A DNA stretch of 64,000 nucleotides from Isoperla grammatica (lineage: Eukaryota > Arthropoda > Insecta > Plecoptera > Perlodidae): contig OX246746.1 in assembly GCA_945910005.1 (NCBI GenBank), forward strand, positions 36,669,826-36,733,825, read 5' to 3'. The first letter of the stretch is position 1. Every line of letters begins with the position of its first letter. A model generated the notes under the pieces. That model did not search any database. It saw only the letters and a list, made by a program, of their open reading frames with translations, and was not told where the DNA came from. Made by a program: the position numbers and the translations under genes. Positions 1-13,503 of this stretch are shown here, one piece after another.

Positions 1-240
1 AGTATGTACCTATAGCTGCTGCGACCAACACCTAACACAAGTATGTACCTATAGCTGCTGCGACCAACACCTAACACAAGAATGTACCTATAGCTGCTGC
101 GACCAACACCTAACACAAGTATGTACCTATAGCTGCTGCGACCAACACCTAACACAAGTATGTACCTATAGCTGCTGCGACCAACACCTAACACAAGTAT
201 GTACCAATAGCTGCTGCGACCAACACCTAACACAAGTATG
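1..240. repeat. 39-bp minisatellite, about 6 copies
   Basis: Head-to-tail units of 39 bp beginning agtatgtacctatagctgct run from the first base to about 240. The array is cut by the window edge, so its true length is unknown. Units are nearly identical (for example gtaccaatag for gtacctatag near 200), which points to recent expansion. No reading frame of interest. Confidence 0.95.
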
Positions 241-1230
241 TGCTATGATTGAAGCAGCAAAAATACACATGACCAAACATACATAGCTTCAAAACGATGG
301 ACAGAAGAAATAGATTTTTGTTGCAGGTATCAAATTTGATAGTTGTTAGGGCCCCTTGTGGATAATTAAAAACGACGATTTCATTGTTCTATCTGACAGA
401 CTACAGTATGGGGCTAATTAACATCGAAAATCCAAAAGAGAATTCTAAAGACATGTATGGCCGCTGACTTTTTGTTCAAAAACGTCCCCTCAAGTTCTTA
501 AACCCCGTTCAATTTCTGTAACATCGTTTTCCACACACTTAAATAACACCCCCCCCCCCCCCCCCCCCGTACGTAAATTCATGTATTCAATACTTGCAGC
601 GTAGGCCTCCGCGACTTGAACCATTATCAGATGAAAGTTAAACAGAAATCAGTTTTAGAACTCTATCAATGCTATTAAAAGTCTCAAATAGAATGTTATG
701 AACATTTAATTGAATTGTTAAACCCAATCGTTAGTGTACTAACACAATCTAATTTTAATTCAAAATAGTACATTCAGGTCCGACATTATACAAAGTTTTC
801 CGATTAAGTAGTGAGTAATAATACAAACCCCAATGTTGCTCGAGTTCTTTGAGGCGTCTTTTGGTTTAATTAATGTAAAATTTTCATTTCATTTTACGCT
901 ACTCTAACATTCCATGTTTTAATATTGTAATTCTGTTCAATATAGAATGCGTTAATTAACTATGAACCCTTGGTATCTGGATCCCGCGCGAGGAAGGGGA
1001 AAGATGCGCAGCAGATCTCCCATCGAACCCGCAAAACAAGAAATATTTCATCAATTCGGTAGAGTCAATAATATGTTGAGCTCTGTTGAGCCAACGCAGA
1101 ACGCGCGTTTACAGTCGGAGCACGCGCTCACTTACTGGACTTCATTGCTAGCTCATCACCATTCACCACAGAGCCACTCCACCAGACCATCTGGATGTAA
1201 AGCCACGTGGGTTGGTGGCAATACCTTATA
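241..1230. other. Unannotated spacer with a 20-C tract
   Basis: I see no recognisable gene here. A pure run of about 20 C lies at 549-568. A short open frame at 962-1231 on the plus strand has no recognisable domain and runs straight into the 61-bp array, so I do not call it. Confidence 0.5.
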
Positions 1231-2933
1231 AACACCTGCAAGCTACGTACGACCACAGGTACCCGCCTACCCGCCCCTAGGATACGTAATGAACACCTGC
1301 GAGCTGAGTAGGACCACAGGTACCCGCCTACCCGCCCCTAGGATACGTAATGAACACCTGCGAGCTGAGTAGGACCACAGGTACCCGCCTACCCGCCCCT
1401 AGGATACGTAATAAACACCTGCGAGCTGAGTAGGACCACAGGTACCCGCCTACCCGCCCCTAGGATACGTAATAAACACCTGCGAGCAGAGTAGGACCAC
1501 AGGTACCCGCCTACCCGCCCCTAGGATACGTAATAAACACCTGCGAGCTGAGTAGGACCACAGGTACCCACCTACCCCCCCCTAGGATACGTAATAAACA
1601 CCTGCAAGCTACGTACGACCACAGGTACCCGCCTACCCGCCCCTAGGATACGTAATGAACACCTGCGAGCTGAGTAGGACCACAGGTACCCACCTACCCC
1701 CCCCTAGGATACGTAATAAACACCTGCGAGCTGAGTAGGACCACAGGTACCCGCCTACCCGCCCCTAGGATACGTAATAAACACCTGCGAGCTGAGTAGG
1801 ACCACAGGTACCCGCCTACCCGCCCCTAGGATACGTTATAAACACCTGCGAGCTGAGTAGGACCACAGGTACCCGCCTACCCGCCCCTAGGATACGTAAT
1901 AAACACCTGCGAGCTGAGTAGGACCACAGGTACCCGCCTACCCGCCCCTAGGATACGTAATAAACACCTGCGAGCTGAGTAGGACCACAGGTACCCACCT
2001 ACCCGCCCCTAGGATACGTAATAAACACCTGCGAGCTGAGTAGGACCACAGGTACCCGCCTACCCGCCCCTAGGATACGTAATAAACACCTGCGAGCTGA
2101 GTAGGACCACAGGTACCCGCCTACCCGCCCCTAGGATACGTAATAAACACCTGCGAGCTGAGTAGGACCACAGGTACCCGCCTACCCGCCCCTAGGATAC
2201 GTTATAAACACCTGCGAGCTGAGTAGGACCACAGGTACCCGCCTACCCGCCCCTAGGATACGTTATAAACACCTGCGAGCTGAGTAGGACCACAGGTACC
2301 CGCCTACCCGCCCCTAGGATACGTTATAAACACCTGCGAGCTGAGTAGGACCACAGGTACCCGCCTACCCGCCCCTAGGATACGTTATAAACACCTGCGA
2401 GCTGAGTAGGACCACAGGTACCCGCCTACCCGCCCCTAGGATACGTAATAAACACCTGCGAGCTGAGTAGGACCACAGGTACCCGCCTACCCGCCCCTAG
2501 GATACGTAATAAACACCTGCGAGCTGAGTAGGACCACAGGTACCCGCCTACCCGCCCCTAGGATACGTAATAAACACCTGCGAGCTGAGTAGGACCACAG
2601 GTACCCGCCTACCCGCCCCTAGGATACGTAATAAACACCTGCGAGCTGAGTAGGACCACAGATACCCGCCTACCCGCCCCTAGGATACGTAATAAACACC
2701 TGCGAGCTGAGTAGGACCACAGATACCCGCCTACCCGCCCCTAGGATACGTAATAAACACCTGCGAGCTGAGTAGGACCACAGGTACCCGCCTACCCGCC
2801 CCTAGGATACGTAATAAACACCTGCGAGCTGAGTAGGACCACAGATACCCGCCTACCCGCCCCTAGGATACGTAATAAACACCTGCGAGCTGAGTAGGAC
2901 CACAGGTACCCGCCTACCCGCCCCTAGGATACA
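1231..2933. repeat. 61-bp satellite array, about 28 copies
   Basis: The unit starts aacacctgcgagctgagtag, contains KpnI-like (ggtacc) and AvrII-like (cctagg) hexamers and repeats every 61 bp. Variants are not randomly placed: gatacgttat units cluster at about 2200-2390, agatacc units at about 2660-2860, and the ctacgtacgacc variant occurs at about 1240 and 1610, each followed by the same gaacacctg unit. This implies expansion of multi-unit blocks. No unique spacers, so not a CRISPR array. Confidence 0.95.
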
Positions 2934-3000
2934 CGAAAATAAGAACACTCCGGTATGATTATACGTCTGCATGATAGCGCAGGTTTAGCACAATCTCAAT

Positions 3001-3152
3001 CACTAAGGCCCGGGTTTTTCAATCGTCATTAACGGGGCCGTTCGTTGACGGTCCGTTATCTGTATAGGGTGTATTGGGTTAGCAGATTACGGGCCGCCAG
3101 CTAAAGGCCCCGTTAACGACCCGTTAACCGATTGAAAAACCGGCCCTTAGTG
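3001..3152. mobile_element. Palindromic MITE, about 152 bp
   Basis: The left end cactaaggcccgggtttttc is the near-perfect reverse complement of the right end, which closes with cggcccttagtg. Inner arms also pair (aacggggcc with ggccccgtt), so the element can fold into a long hairpin. It has no coding capacity and would need a transposase supplied in trans. The superfamily is not assigned because no clear target duplication is visible. Confidence 0.8.
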
Positions 3153-3354
3153 TATTTATGCTTTTACTGAGTTGTAATTGTGATAGGCCTACTCTGGAAT
3201 TTCCGTCTTCATTTAGTTTTTTTTTTTTCATATATAATATATAGAAATTATATAAATAGAATTTCACAACATTATTGTGTTTTATTAGGTATCATTATTA
3301 TTCTACCCGTGCTGATATATAGAACCAATCGAGTAATCGTTCTATAAACACTGA

Positions 3355-3466
3355 CACGTGTGCGTGTGCGTGTGCGTGTGCGTGTGCGTGTGCGTGTGCG
3401 TGTGCGTGTGCGTGTGCGTGTGCGTGTGCGTGTGCGTGTGTGTGTGCGGGTGCGGGTGTGGGTTCG
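3355..3466. repeat. (GTGTGC)n microsatellite
   Basis: Hexanucleotide run of gtgtgc/gtgcgt units, degenerating at the right edge to gtgcgggtgcggg. On the minus strand it produces a repetitive Thr-Arg reading frame that is not a gene. Confidence 0.95.
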
Positions 3467-4614
3467 TGTAAGATAATGCAAAAGCTCGTGCATAAGTAGA
3501 CGACGGTGAATTTTAAAAGCTTTTCACCAAATCACATATTCCGAGGGCGAAATAAATTTTATAGTATATTTGTTTTTCAATTGTACCAAATGTTTTCCAT
3601 CGTCGAAATCTTAAGAAATCCATTCGAAGTTCAAACAGACACTTTGAATGAAACTTCTCTTAAAATGTATGCTTTATATAAACGTTATAGTAAATTTAAA
3701 AGTTTCAATATTTGAAACCACCGAGAGAAAAGTCGCTTTATTTCGAGCGTAGAGTAAAAGGCTCCCCTTCTAAATTCTACCTCCTACATTTTAACATAAG
3801 TGTACTTTGCTTGAATGTAAATCCTTCATTTCTTGCGATCACGATTATTTACTCACGTTTTTTTGTTAACACTTTCTATTGCATTATACTTGTGCGCTTA
3901 TAAATTTTAGCCAGAGAAGAAGCAGTTCTTCTGTTGCAGAATAAATACAAAGCCCATGTTTACTGTTGCAGAATGAAATACATTGCCCATGTTTACTATT
4001 GTAGAATGAAATACATAGCCCTTGTTTACAGATGTCTACTAAATCCATCCGTATAAAGAGCTCCATAACCTCAAGAACATAGTAATCTGCTCCTATAGTT
4101 ATACTATGTGCAATAAGCAAAAAATATTTTTCTGAACACTTCGATTACTACGTACAATACATGAATATATTAATAAATACAATACATGTACAAAACCAAA
4201 TAAATATTGCTATTATCTAAAAATGTACCCTTTTCCTCTTATTGTGAGCAAAATATTTGAAAAACAAATTATATATAATATGGAGATGAGCGCTCTGCGG
4301 TATTTCCCTGTAATAAGAGTTGATGGCTCTGATAAGAACAGTTCTTATCGACGTTTCGGAGAGTTGTTGCTTTCCATCTTCAGGAGTCGATGCGATGTTT
4401 ATGATCTATGGCGGACGGGACGGCAATCGATATTACGAATTTAACATTGTATATAACATTAGGCCATTATTTGGTTTTTAATGTTACGTATAACGATAAC
4501 TATCATAGCAGACGAGGTTTTCTTTCAATAATTCAGGAAATAATATCGAAAGAAGAATGTGTGAAATGTAATTTTGAATTATACTTTACACAATGTTCAA
4601 TTCCAGCTTTAACA
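3467..4614. other. Spacer, no gene recognised
   Basis: AT-rich sequence with several short open frames lacking domains. Around 3930-4020 a degenerate triplet of about 38 bp (ttactgttgcagaatgaaat type) repeats two to three times. The hammerhead-like relic at 4315-4395 is listed separately. Confidence 0.5.
4315..4395 (-). other. Degenerate hammerhead-ribozyme-like relic
   Basis: Read on the minus strand, gactcctgaagatgg is followed about 15 nt later by ccgaaacgtcgataagaac and a short self-complementary stem (gataagaac/gttcttatc). This order resembles the conserved CUGAnGA ... GAAA core of hammerhead ribozymes carried by Penelope-like elements. The first core box is CTGAAGA, not CTGATGA, so activity is doubtful. 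No Penelope reverse transcriptase is present nearby. Confidence 0.35.
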
Positions 4615-7600
4615 TATAGTCACGAGTCCACACATATTGTATAGAGCTGCTCCCAACGCGCCCCTATAGTCACGAGTACACACATGTATAGAACTGCTCC
4701 CAACGCGCCCCTATAGTCACGAGTACACACAAGTATAGAGCTGCTCTCAACGCGCCCCTATAGTCACGAGTACACATGTATAGAGCTGCTCCCAACGCGC
4801 CCCTAAAGTCACGAGTACACACATGTATAGAGCTGCTCCCAACGCGCCCCTATAGTCACGAGTACACACATGTATAGAGCTGCTCCCAACGCGCCCCTAT
4901 AGTCACGAGTACACACATGTATAGAACTGCTCCCAACGCGCCCCTATAGTCACGAGTACACACATGTATAGAGCTGCTCCCAACGCGCCCCTATAGTCAC
5001 GAGTACACACATGTATAGAGCTGCTCCCAACGCGCCCCTATAGTCACGAGTACACATGTATAGAGCTGCTCCCAACGCGCCCCTATAGTCACGAGTACAC
5101 ACATGTATAGAGCTGCTCCCAACGCGCCCCTATAGTCACGAGTACACACATGTATAGAGCTGCTCCCAACGCGCCCCTATAGTCACGAGTACACACATGT
5201 ATAGAACTGCTCCCAACGCGCCCCTATAGTCACGAGTACACACATGTATAGAGCTGCTCCCAACGCGCCCCTATAGTCATGAGTACACACATGTATAGAG
5301 CTGCTCCCAACGCGCCCCTATAGTCACGAGTACACATGTATAGAGCTGCTCCCAACGCGCCCCTATAGTCACGAGTACACACATGTATAGAGCTGCTCCC
5401 AACGCGCCCCTATAGTCACGAGTACACACATGTATAGAGCTGCTCCCAACGCGCCCCTATAGTCACGAGTACACATGTATAGAGCTGCTCCCAACGCGCC
5501 CCTATAGTCACGAGTACACATGTATAGAGCTGCTCCCAACGCGCCCCTATAGTCACGAGTACACACATGTATAGAGCTGCTCCCAACGCGCCCCTATAGT
5601 CACGAGTACACACATGTATAGAGCTGCTCCCAACGCGCCCCTATAGTCACGAGTACACACATGTATAGAGCTGCTCCCAACGCGCCCCTATAGTCACGAG
5701 TACACATGTATAGAGCTGCTCCCAACGCGCCCCTATAGTCACGAGTACACATGTATAGAGCTGCTCCCAACGCGCCCCTATAGTCACGAGTACACATGTA
5801 TAGAGCTGCTCCCAACGCGCCCCTATAGTCACGAGTACACACATGTATAGAGCTGCTCCCAACGCGCCCCTATAGTCACGAGTACACATGTATAGAGCTG
5901 CTCCCAACGCGCCCCTATAGTCACGAGTACACACATGTATAGAGCTGCTCCCAACGCGCCCCTATAGTCACGAGTACACATGTATAGAGCTGCTCCCAAC
6001 GCGCCCCTATAGTCACGAGTACACACATGTATAGAGCTGCTCCCAACGCGCCCCTATAGTCACGAGTACACACATGTATAGAGCTGCTCCCAACGCGCCC
6101 CTATAGTCACGAGTACACATGTATAGAGCTGCTCCCAACGCGCCCCTATAGTCACGAGTACACACATGTATAGAGCTGCTCCCAACGCGCCCCTATAGTC
6201 ACGAGTACACACATGTATAGAGCTGCTCCCAACGCGCCCCTATAGTCACGAGTACACACATGTATAGAGCTGCTCCCAACGCGCCCCTATAGTCACGAGT
6301 ACACACATGTATAGAGCTGCTCCCAACGCGCCCCTATAGTCACGAGTACACACATGTATAGAGCTGCTCCCAACGCGCCCCTATAGTCACGCGTACACAT
6401 GTATAGAGCTGCTCCCAACGCGCCCCTATAGTCACGAGTACACACATGTATAGAGCTGCTCCCAACGCGCCCCTATAGTCACGAGTACACATGTATAGAG
6501 CTGCTCCCAACGCGCCCCTATAGTCACGAGTACACACATGTATAGAGCTGCTCCCAACGCGCCCCTATAGTCACGAGTACACACATGTATAGAGCTGCTC
6601 CCAACGCGCCCCTATAGTCACGAGTACACATGTATAGAGCTGCTCCCAACGCGCCCCTATAGTCACGAGTACACACATGTATAGAGCTGCTCCCAACGCG
6701 CCCCTAGAGTCACGAGTACACACATGTATAGAGCTGCTCCCAACGCGCCCCTATAGTCACGAGTACACATGTATAGAGCTGCTCCCAACGCGCCCCTATA
6801 GTCACGAGTACACACATGTATAGAGCTGCTTCCAACGCGCCCCTATAGTCACGAGTACACATGTATAGAGCTGCTCCCAACGCGCCCCTATAGTCACGAG
6901 TACACACATGTATAGAGCTGCTCCCAACGCGCCCCTATAGTCACGAGTACACACATGTATAGAGCTGCTCCCAACGCGCCCCTATAGTCACGAGTACACA
7001 TGTATAGAGCTGCTCCCAACGCGCCCCTATAGTCACGAGTCCACACATATTGTATAGAGCTGCTCCCAACGCGCCCCTATAGTCACGAGAACACATGTAT
7101 AGAGCTGCTCCCAACGCGCCCCTATAGTCACGAGTACACATGTATAGAGCTGCTCCCAACGCGCCCCTATAGTCACGAGTACACACATGTATAGAGCTGC
7201 TCCCAACGCGCCCCTATAGTCACGAGTACACACATGTATAGAGCTGCTCCCAACGCGCCCCTATAGTCACGAGTACACATGTATAGAGCTGCTCCCAACG
7301 CGCCCCTATAGTCACGAGTACACACATGTATAGAGCTGCTTCCAACGCGCCCCTATAGTCACGAGTACACATGTATAGAGCTTCTCCCAACGCGCCCCTA
7401 TAGTCACGAGTACACATATAAAGAGCTGCTCCCAACGCGCCCCTATAGTCACGAGTACATGCATGTATAGAGCTGCTCCCAACGCGCCCCTATAGTCACG
7501 AGTACACATGTATAGAGCTGCTCCCAACGCGCCCCTATAGTCACGAGTCCACACATATTGTATAGAGCTGCTCCCAACGCGCCCCTATAGTCACGAGAAC

Positions 7601-9708
7601 ACATGTATAGAGCTGCTCCCAACGCGCCCCTATAGTCACGAGTACACATGTATAGAGCTGCTCCCAACGCGCCCCTATAGTCACGAGTACTCATGTATAG
7701 AGCTGCTCCCAACGCGCCCCTATAGTCACGAGTACACACATGTATAGAGCTGCTCCCAACGCGCCCCTAAAGTCACGAGTACACATGTATAGAGCTAATC
7801 CCAACGCGCCCCTATAGTCACAAGTACACATGTATAGAGCTGCTCCCAACGCGCCCCTATAGTCACGAGTACACATGTATAGAGCTGCTCCCAACGCGCC
7901 CCTATAGTCACGAGTACACACATGTATAGAACTGCTCCCAACGCGCCCCTATAGTCACGAGTACACATATATAGAGCTGCTCCCAACGCGCCCCTATAGT
8001 CACGAGTACACATGTATAGAGCTGCTCCCAACGCGCCCCTATAGTCACGAGTACACACATGTATAGAGCTTCTCCCAACGCGCCCCTATAGTCACGAGTA
8101 CACATGTATAGAGCTGCTCCCAACGCGCCCCTATAGTCACGAGTACACACATGTATAGAGCTGCTCCCAACGCGCCCCTATAGTCACGAGTACACACATG
8201 TATAGAGCTGCTCCCAACGCGCCCCTATAGTCACGAGTACACATGTATAGAGCTGCTCCCAACGCGCCCCTATAGTCACGAGTACACACATGTATAGAGC
8301 TGCTCCCAACGCGCCCCTATAGTCACGAGTACACACATGTATAGAGCTGCTCCCAACGTGCCTCTATAGTCACGAGTACACACATGTATAGAGCTGCTCC
8401 CAACGCGCCTCTATAGTCACGAGTACACATGTATAGAGCTGCTCCCAACGCGCCCCTATAGTCACGAGTACACATGTATAGAGCTGCTCCCAACGCGCCT
8501 CTATAGTCACGAGTACACACATGTATAGAGCTGCTCCCAACGCGCCCCTATAGTCACGAGTACACACATGTATAGAGCTGCTCCCAACGCGCCCCTATAG
8601 TCACGAGTACACATGTATAGAGCTGCTCCCAACGCGCCCCTATAGTCACGAGTACACATGTATAGAGCTGCTCCCAACGCGCCCCTATAGTCACGAGTAC
8701 ACACATGTATAGAGCTGCTCCCAACGCGCCCCTATAGTCACGAGTACACATGTATAGAGCTGCTCCCAACGCGCCCCTATAGTCACGAGTACACATGTAT
8801 AGAGCTGCTCCCAACGCGCCCCTATAGTCACGAGTACACATGTATAGAGCTGCTCCCAACGCGCCCCTATAGTCACGAGTACACATGTATAGAGCTGCTC
8901 CCAACGCGCCCCTATAGTCACGAGTACACACATGTATAGAGCTGCTCCCAACGCGCCCCTATAGTCACGAGTACACATGTATAGAGCTGCTCCCAACGCG
9001 CCCCTATAGTCACGAGTACACACATGTATAGGGCTGCTCCCAACGCGCCCCTATAGTCACGAGTACACATGTATAGAGCTGCTCCCAACGCGCCCCTATA
9101 GTCACGAGTACACATGTATAGAGCTGCTCCCAACGCGCCCCTATAGTCACGAGTACACATGTATAGAGCTGCTCCCAACGCGCCCCTATAGTCACGAGTA
9201 CACATGTATAGAGCTGCTCCCAACGCGCCCCTATAGTCACGAGTACACATGTATAGAGCTGCTCCCAACGCGCCCCTATAGTCACGAGTACACATGTATA
9301 GAGCTGCTCCCAACGCGCCCCTATAGTCACGAGTACACATGTATAGAGCTGCTCCCAACGCGCCCCTATAGTCACGAGTACACACATGTATAGAGCTGCT
9401 CCCAACGCGCCCCTATAGTCACGAGTACACATGTATAGAGCTGCTCCCAACGCGCCCCTATAGTCACGAGTACACATGTATAGAGCTGCTCCCAACGCGC
9501 CCCTATAGTCACGAGTACACACATGTATAGAGCTGCTCCCAACGCGCCCCTATAGTCACGAGTACACATGTATAGAGCTGCTCCCAACGCGCCCCTATAG
9601 TCACGAGTACACATGTATAGAGCTGCTCCCAACGCGCCCCTATAGTCACGAGTACACACATGTATAGAGCTGCTCCCAACGCGGCCCTATAGTCACGAGT
9701 ACACACAT
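4615..9708. repeat. 45/47-bp satellite array, about 110 copies
   Basis: The unit begins ctatagtcacgagtacac and continues through tgtatagagctgctcccaac. Units come in two lengths that differ by one AC dinucleotide before atgtatag (47 bp with acacac, 45 bp with acac). On the minus strand the 45-bp unit is 15 codons without a stop and the 47-bp unit shifts frame, producing overlapping repetitive open frames of 65-170 aa; these are satellite artefacts. Rare variants (gtccacacatattg, gagaacacatg, tgcttccaacg) mark a block of about 510 bp that is duplicated inside the array. The right edge passes into unique sequence after acacacattt. Confidence 0.97.
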
Positions 9709-10856
9709 TTTATTTGAAGAGTCTCGGCTACGAAAGCATTCAAAACTATTTATCGTAGATATTATTATATTTAATCAAACAAAATTTGTAAACAAAAAAA
9801 ATGTTTTACTTTGCTACTTACCAAAGATAAAACTGAGTTTTAATGGTGGTTATTTATTAATTAATAGAATTTAGAGGAAAACTCTTTAACCAAGTACTAA
9901 AATATAGTAAAATAGAGAACGTTTATGAAAATAATGATCGCTTTTGCTGTAATCAGGGAAAAATAACATGCAAATGATAGCAAAACAAGATACCATAGGC
10001 ATGGCGGATAAAACATCGAGTGGGGTAGTCTTCTATGAGAGAGTTAAATGTAGATGGAATACGCATTGGAGGGCAACCGCAAATGTACTTGTCTGGCTAA
10101 TGTAGGTGCTGAAACAAGTATCAAAGCCGCTTCTTTTATTTGTAATTATTTATTTGCAATGTGGTTCTTCCACTAACCGTTTAGTTTAATTCCAGTAGTT
10201 TGTTTGCGGTTTAAAACCAGAGCATGAACGAGTATTGTAGCCATCGAACATCGGACAAGGTTGCTCTGTGTCACTAACAACCGTATTAGTGTAGGTAAAA
10301 CCGCATCGCACTCGGCCGTCGTTTACATGAAACCCATGCACTGGCTTGGACGCTTGGCTTTGTGTTACAACATTACAATATCATTCACTCTACAAGTTAA
10401 GGTCTTTCCTAACATTTTATAGGATCATTACATTAGTTTCAAATTTCAAATATATAATATAATATATATATATATTTCTATGAATAAACTCGACAGACTT
10501 TCGTTCCGAATACTTTATTTAGGTAAACTCGTGTCAGATTATTTATTTAAAGACAGAAAATGTGGCATCTACATCGGTAATAATACTACATTTTTCATCC
10601 GTTCCCAAATGTTAAAATATAGCTATTGTATTGTAATATAAGTAAAGTGGAGTGAAATATTAAACTTTGAAAAATAATGTCACGAAATCAGTGAACATTA
10701 TCAACTTAATGCTCAAGAATATTATCCAGGCCTTAGACCATATACGAAATTGAAATTATGATGTGAACCATTAATAGAAAATACAATGCTATTTAGCGTC
10801 CAAACAATGGATTTGGATGTATTTGTGTTTGATAGCATAACTGACAGAAAAGTGTT
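9709..10856. other. Spacer, nothing recognised
   Basis: AT-rich unique-looking sequence with frequent stops in all frames. A short TA run lies at about 10455-10475. I see no gene, SINE or palindromic element here. Confidence 0.5.
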
Positions 10857-11184
10857 AATTCCATTACTTTTTGGCTTAGGAATTAGTAAACGGCGACTTT
10901 GGAGCCGTCCTAGCAACGAAGCACTCAATAAATTCAAAGTTGTTCTGAATCGGCCTTGTTGATTCTGGCATTTGTCCGCAGGTGTTCGCACTGTCCAATC
11001 ACTGATTCATATGTTTCGTATTTGAAATATCGATCTTTGATTGGTTATCGCTCACTCGTCGATGGTGTTCGAAGCCTACAGGGTTGGTTTAGTCGCTTTA
11101 AATTAAAGTCCCCCACTGCAAATCAGTTTAGTTACTGAGTGGGTAAACTCTAAATGTGAATTTATTTATTTATTTATTTTATTT
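10857..11184 (+). mobile_element. SINE family 1, 5'-truncated copy
   Basis: This stretch closely matches two others in the window (21735-21952 and 55414-55845). Shared landmarks are gtccgcaggtgttcgcactg, atatcgatctttgattgg and ttactgagtgggta, and it ends in an (ATTT)n tail. It lacks the tRNA-like head present in the 55.4-kb copy, consistent with 5' truncation during retrotransposition. The minus-strand open frame through it is also found in the 55.4-kb copy and is a repeat artefact. Confidence 0.8.
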
Positions 11185-13435
11185 AAAACATTTTGGTATA
11201 AATACGTATGTCAAGTGCACCATTGTATGAAAATGTATGAAAAGTATGTTACAATATTACGCGCAGGCGTACCAACTAAGATTATTATAATAGGTAAATC
11301 ATAACATTTCATTCGAAAACTATCTTTGAAACCTGTATATCTCAAGAAGTAAAGTATGGATTTGTATTTCTGATAAATGTCGATAAGAAAACAATGGCTT
11401 TACAACCACCGTTTGACTTGACATTATTTGGCTTTTGACTTGTTTCGCCGAGTGTAGCTTGGTCATGCTCGCACTGTTTGAAAGTTTGAATAAGTTGAAA
11501 TCAAACAGTTAAATTGCTCGGCCGACTGGGGACGAGCCCAAGCGGTCGACTATATTCGCCCACAAGTCATACTCAGTATTGACCAATTTCACTTCTATTC
11601 TAATCGACATCCAACAGTTCGTGAAATAGTTAGATGCTTCGCTGCAAACTCTAATATCCCTGGTTGACGTTGACTAACTAGAGACAATGGACTTGAGCAC
11701 CAGCTAATATGACAACGAAAACACTGATGGAAGGTACTTGTTTTCACATAACTTTTCTTATCACAAATTTTATTTAAATGTTAATTAACAGAATTTTGTA
11801 ATCAAGTCAACCAGTAGCTTCAGAACTCTGTTTATCAATAACATTACACCTTATCTAAAACGATATCGATTTATTGAATTACAGACCATTTCAATGATTA
11901 TTATTATAGCAGTCATGACGTGTCCACATTTTGATCTTTAATAAGTAATACTTATTTTGATTCGAAAAGCCTCATTTGTTTCTCTACTAGGCAGGCATAA
12001 AATCCAAAATATTTATCTTAAAAGGACTCTTTACAGATGAAACGGCACACAATTAATTATCGTGTTGTACAACATGTACATATAAGCAACCGTTTACGAG
12101 TTCTAAAAATGGTTCATTTCACGCTTATCTAGCATTGGAAAGTTAAGTCGACAGTCCGGCTTTACGAAGACCAACCTAACCAATAAATAATAATGTATGA
12201 AATCGGAACCAACAAGCGGCAATACCATTATGCTATACAACATTGCATTCGGCCGCATCTTAAAGAACTCTGCTGTTTTATATTAAGCTATCAGAACAGA
12301 ACAACAAAGCACTCGATGGTATAAAACGTGTATATTTTGAATCTCGAAGAAGTTTTCCAAGCTATAAAAACCAGACGGCTCCCATGCACGATGCTTGTAG
12401 TAAGTAAACTAACACACACTGCTACGCGTGTTTACAACAGCGTCTATTGTACGGGTCAGTTCTACGTTCAACTTGTGGCATTCACTCTATAATTCGCAGT
12501 GATTAAGTAGATCCTATATTCCAGGAGCGCATTTCAGCCTTACACCCGAAATATGGTTATTTTATATTCTATAATTATAAATATCTTTAATTAAGCATTT
12601 AGTTCCAGTGGGAAAGCAGCTAATTAAACGAAAAATGAATCTTGTTGTGGCATCACTCAAAGTATTTAAAGCACATTCTATTATAGCATTCCATCATATA
12701 TTCATCTAACTGACGATATTTATAAGCAGCAACTTAAAGCCTTTCTGAAGATGCTTTTTCGATTGTATACATTACCTATCTGTCTTATTCACTGTTTAGT
12801 CATTACATGTGTTTTATATTATTTTAATGTTAAAATGTTGAGAGTTAACAGTTAAGGGAATACACACAATGTACGTTATCTGTTGCATTGTTTATAATTT
12901 AAATAAATAGTTTTTCCATGTGATTCTTGAAAAAAGTCTTTATTCTATACACTACTACTATCCAAAACTAATATTATACATAGAATACGATAGTTAAAAT
13001 ATTAAACCTTGAATGCAAGCTTGAATGAATAAATGACAGGTGTAAGATACCACCTTGTACAACACTTTGTAAATAATGTTTTTAGACTATGCGGTTCAAA
13101 AGTCCGTTATGTCTGCGTTCCGTCTTACTTGAGAGGGATAAAAGTAATTTCATCATTTATTTATAACAAGCACATTTAATTTGAGGACTCAAACTTATAC
13201 TATATTTAAGCCGGGCATTCAAGAGTAGATGCAATTTCTTAATCTCTGATTCTAAAACGATAAATGAAGTTTACACAATTCAATTATTTATATCCACTCT
13301 TGATTTAATTCAGACTGGTAACCTGCTTCCATTACATATTGCATCTTAATTATATTGAATACACTATACTCTACAGACGTTTACACAGCTTGTATTAAAG
13401 ATATGTGAGTATCTGGGGTAGGTGCCGAGTCCCTG
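11185..13435. other. Spacer of about 2.2 kb, no gene recognised
   Basis: AT-rich and stop-rich in all frames, without clear tandem or inverted repeats. Host introns or distal regulatory DNA cannot be excluded, but nothing in the sequence identifies them. Confidence 0.5.
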
Positions 13436-13503
13436 TAGTAACAGCAGTAACAGATGTAACAGCAGTAACAGCAGTAACAGCAGTAACAGCAGTGTAACAG
13501 CAG
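13436..13503. repeat. 9-bp agtaacagc minisatellite
   Basis: About seven imperfect copies of agtaacagc. The minus-strand open frame that reads it as Cys-Tyr repeats is an artefact. Confidence 0.85.

Noticed and set aside
962..1231. 89-codon plus-strand open frame
   Set aside because: No recognised domain and it ends inside the satellite boundary.
5369..9706. Many overlapping open frames up to 170 codons
   Set aside because: Satellite translation with shared 15-residue repeats; no independent start, domain or codon evidence.
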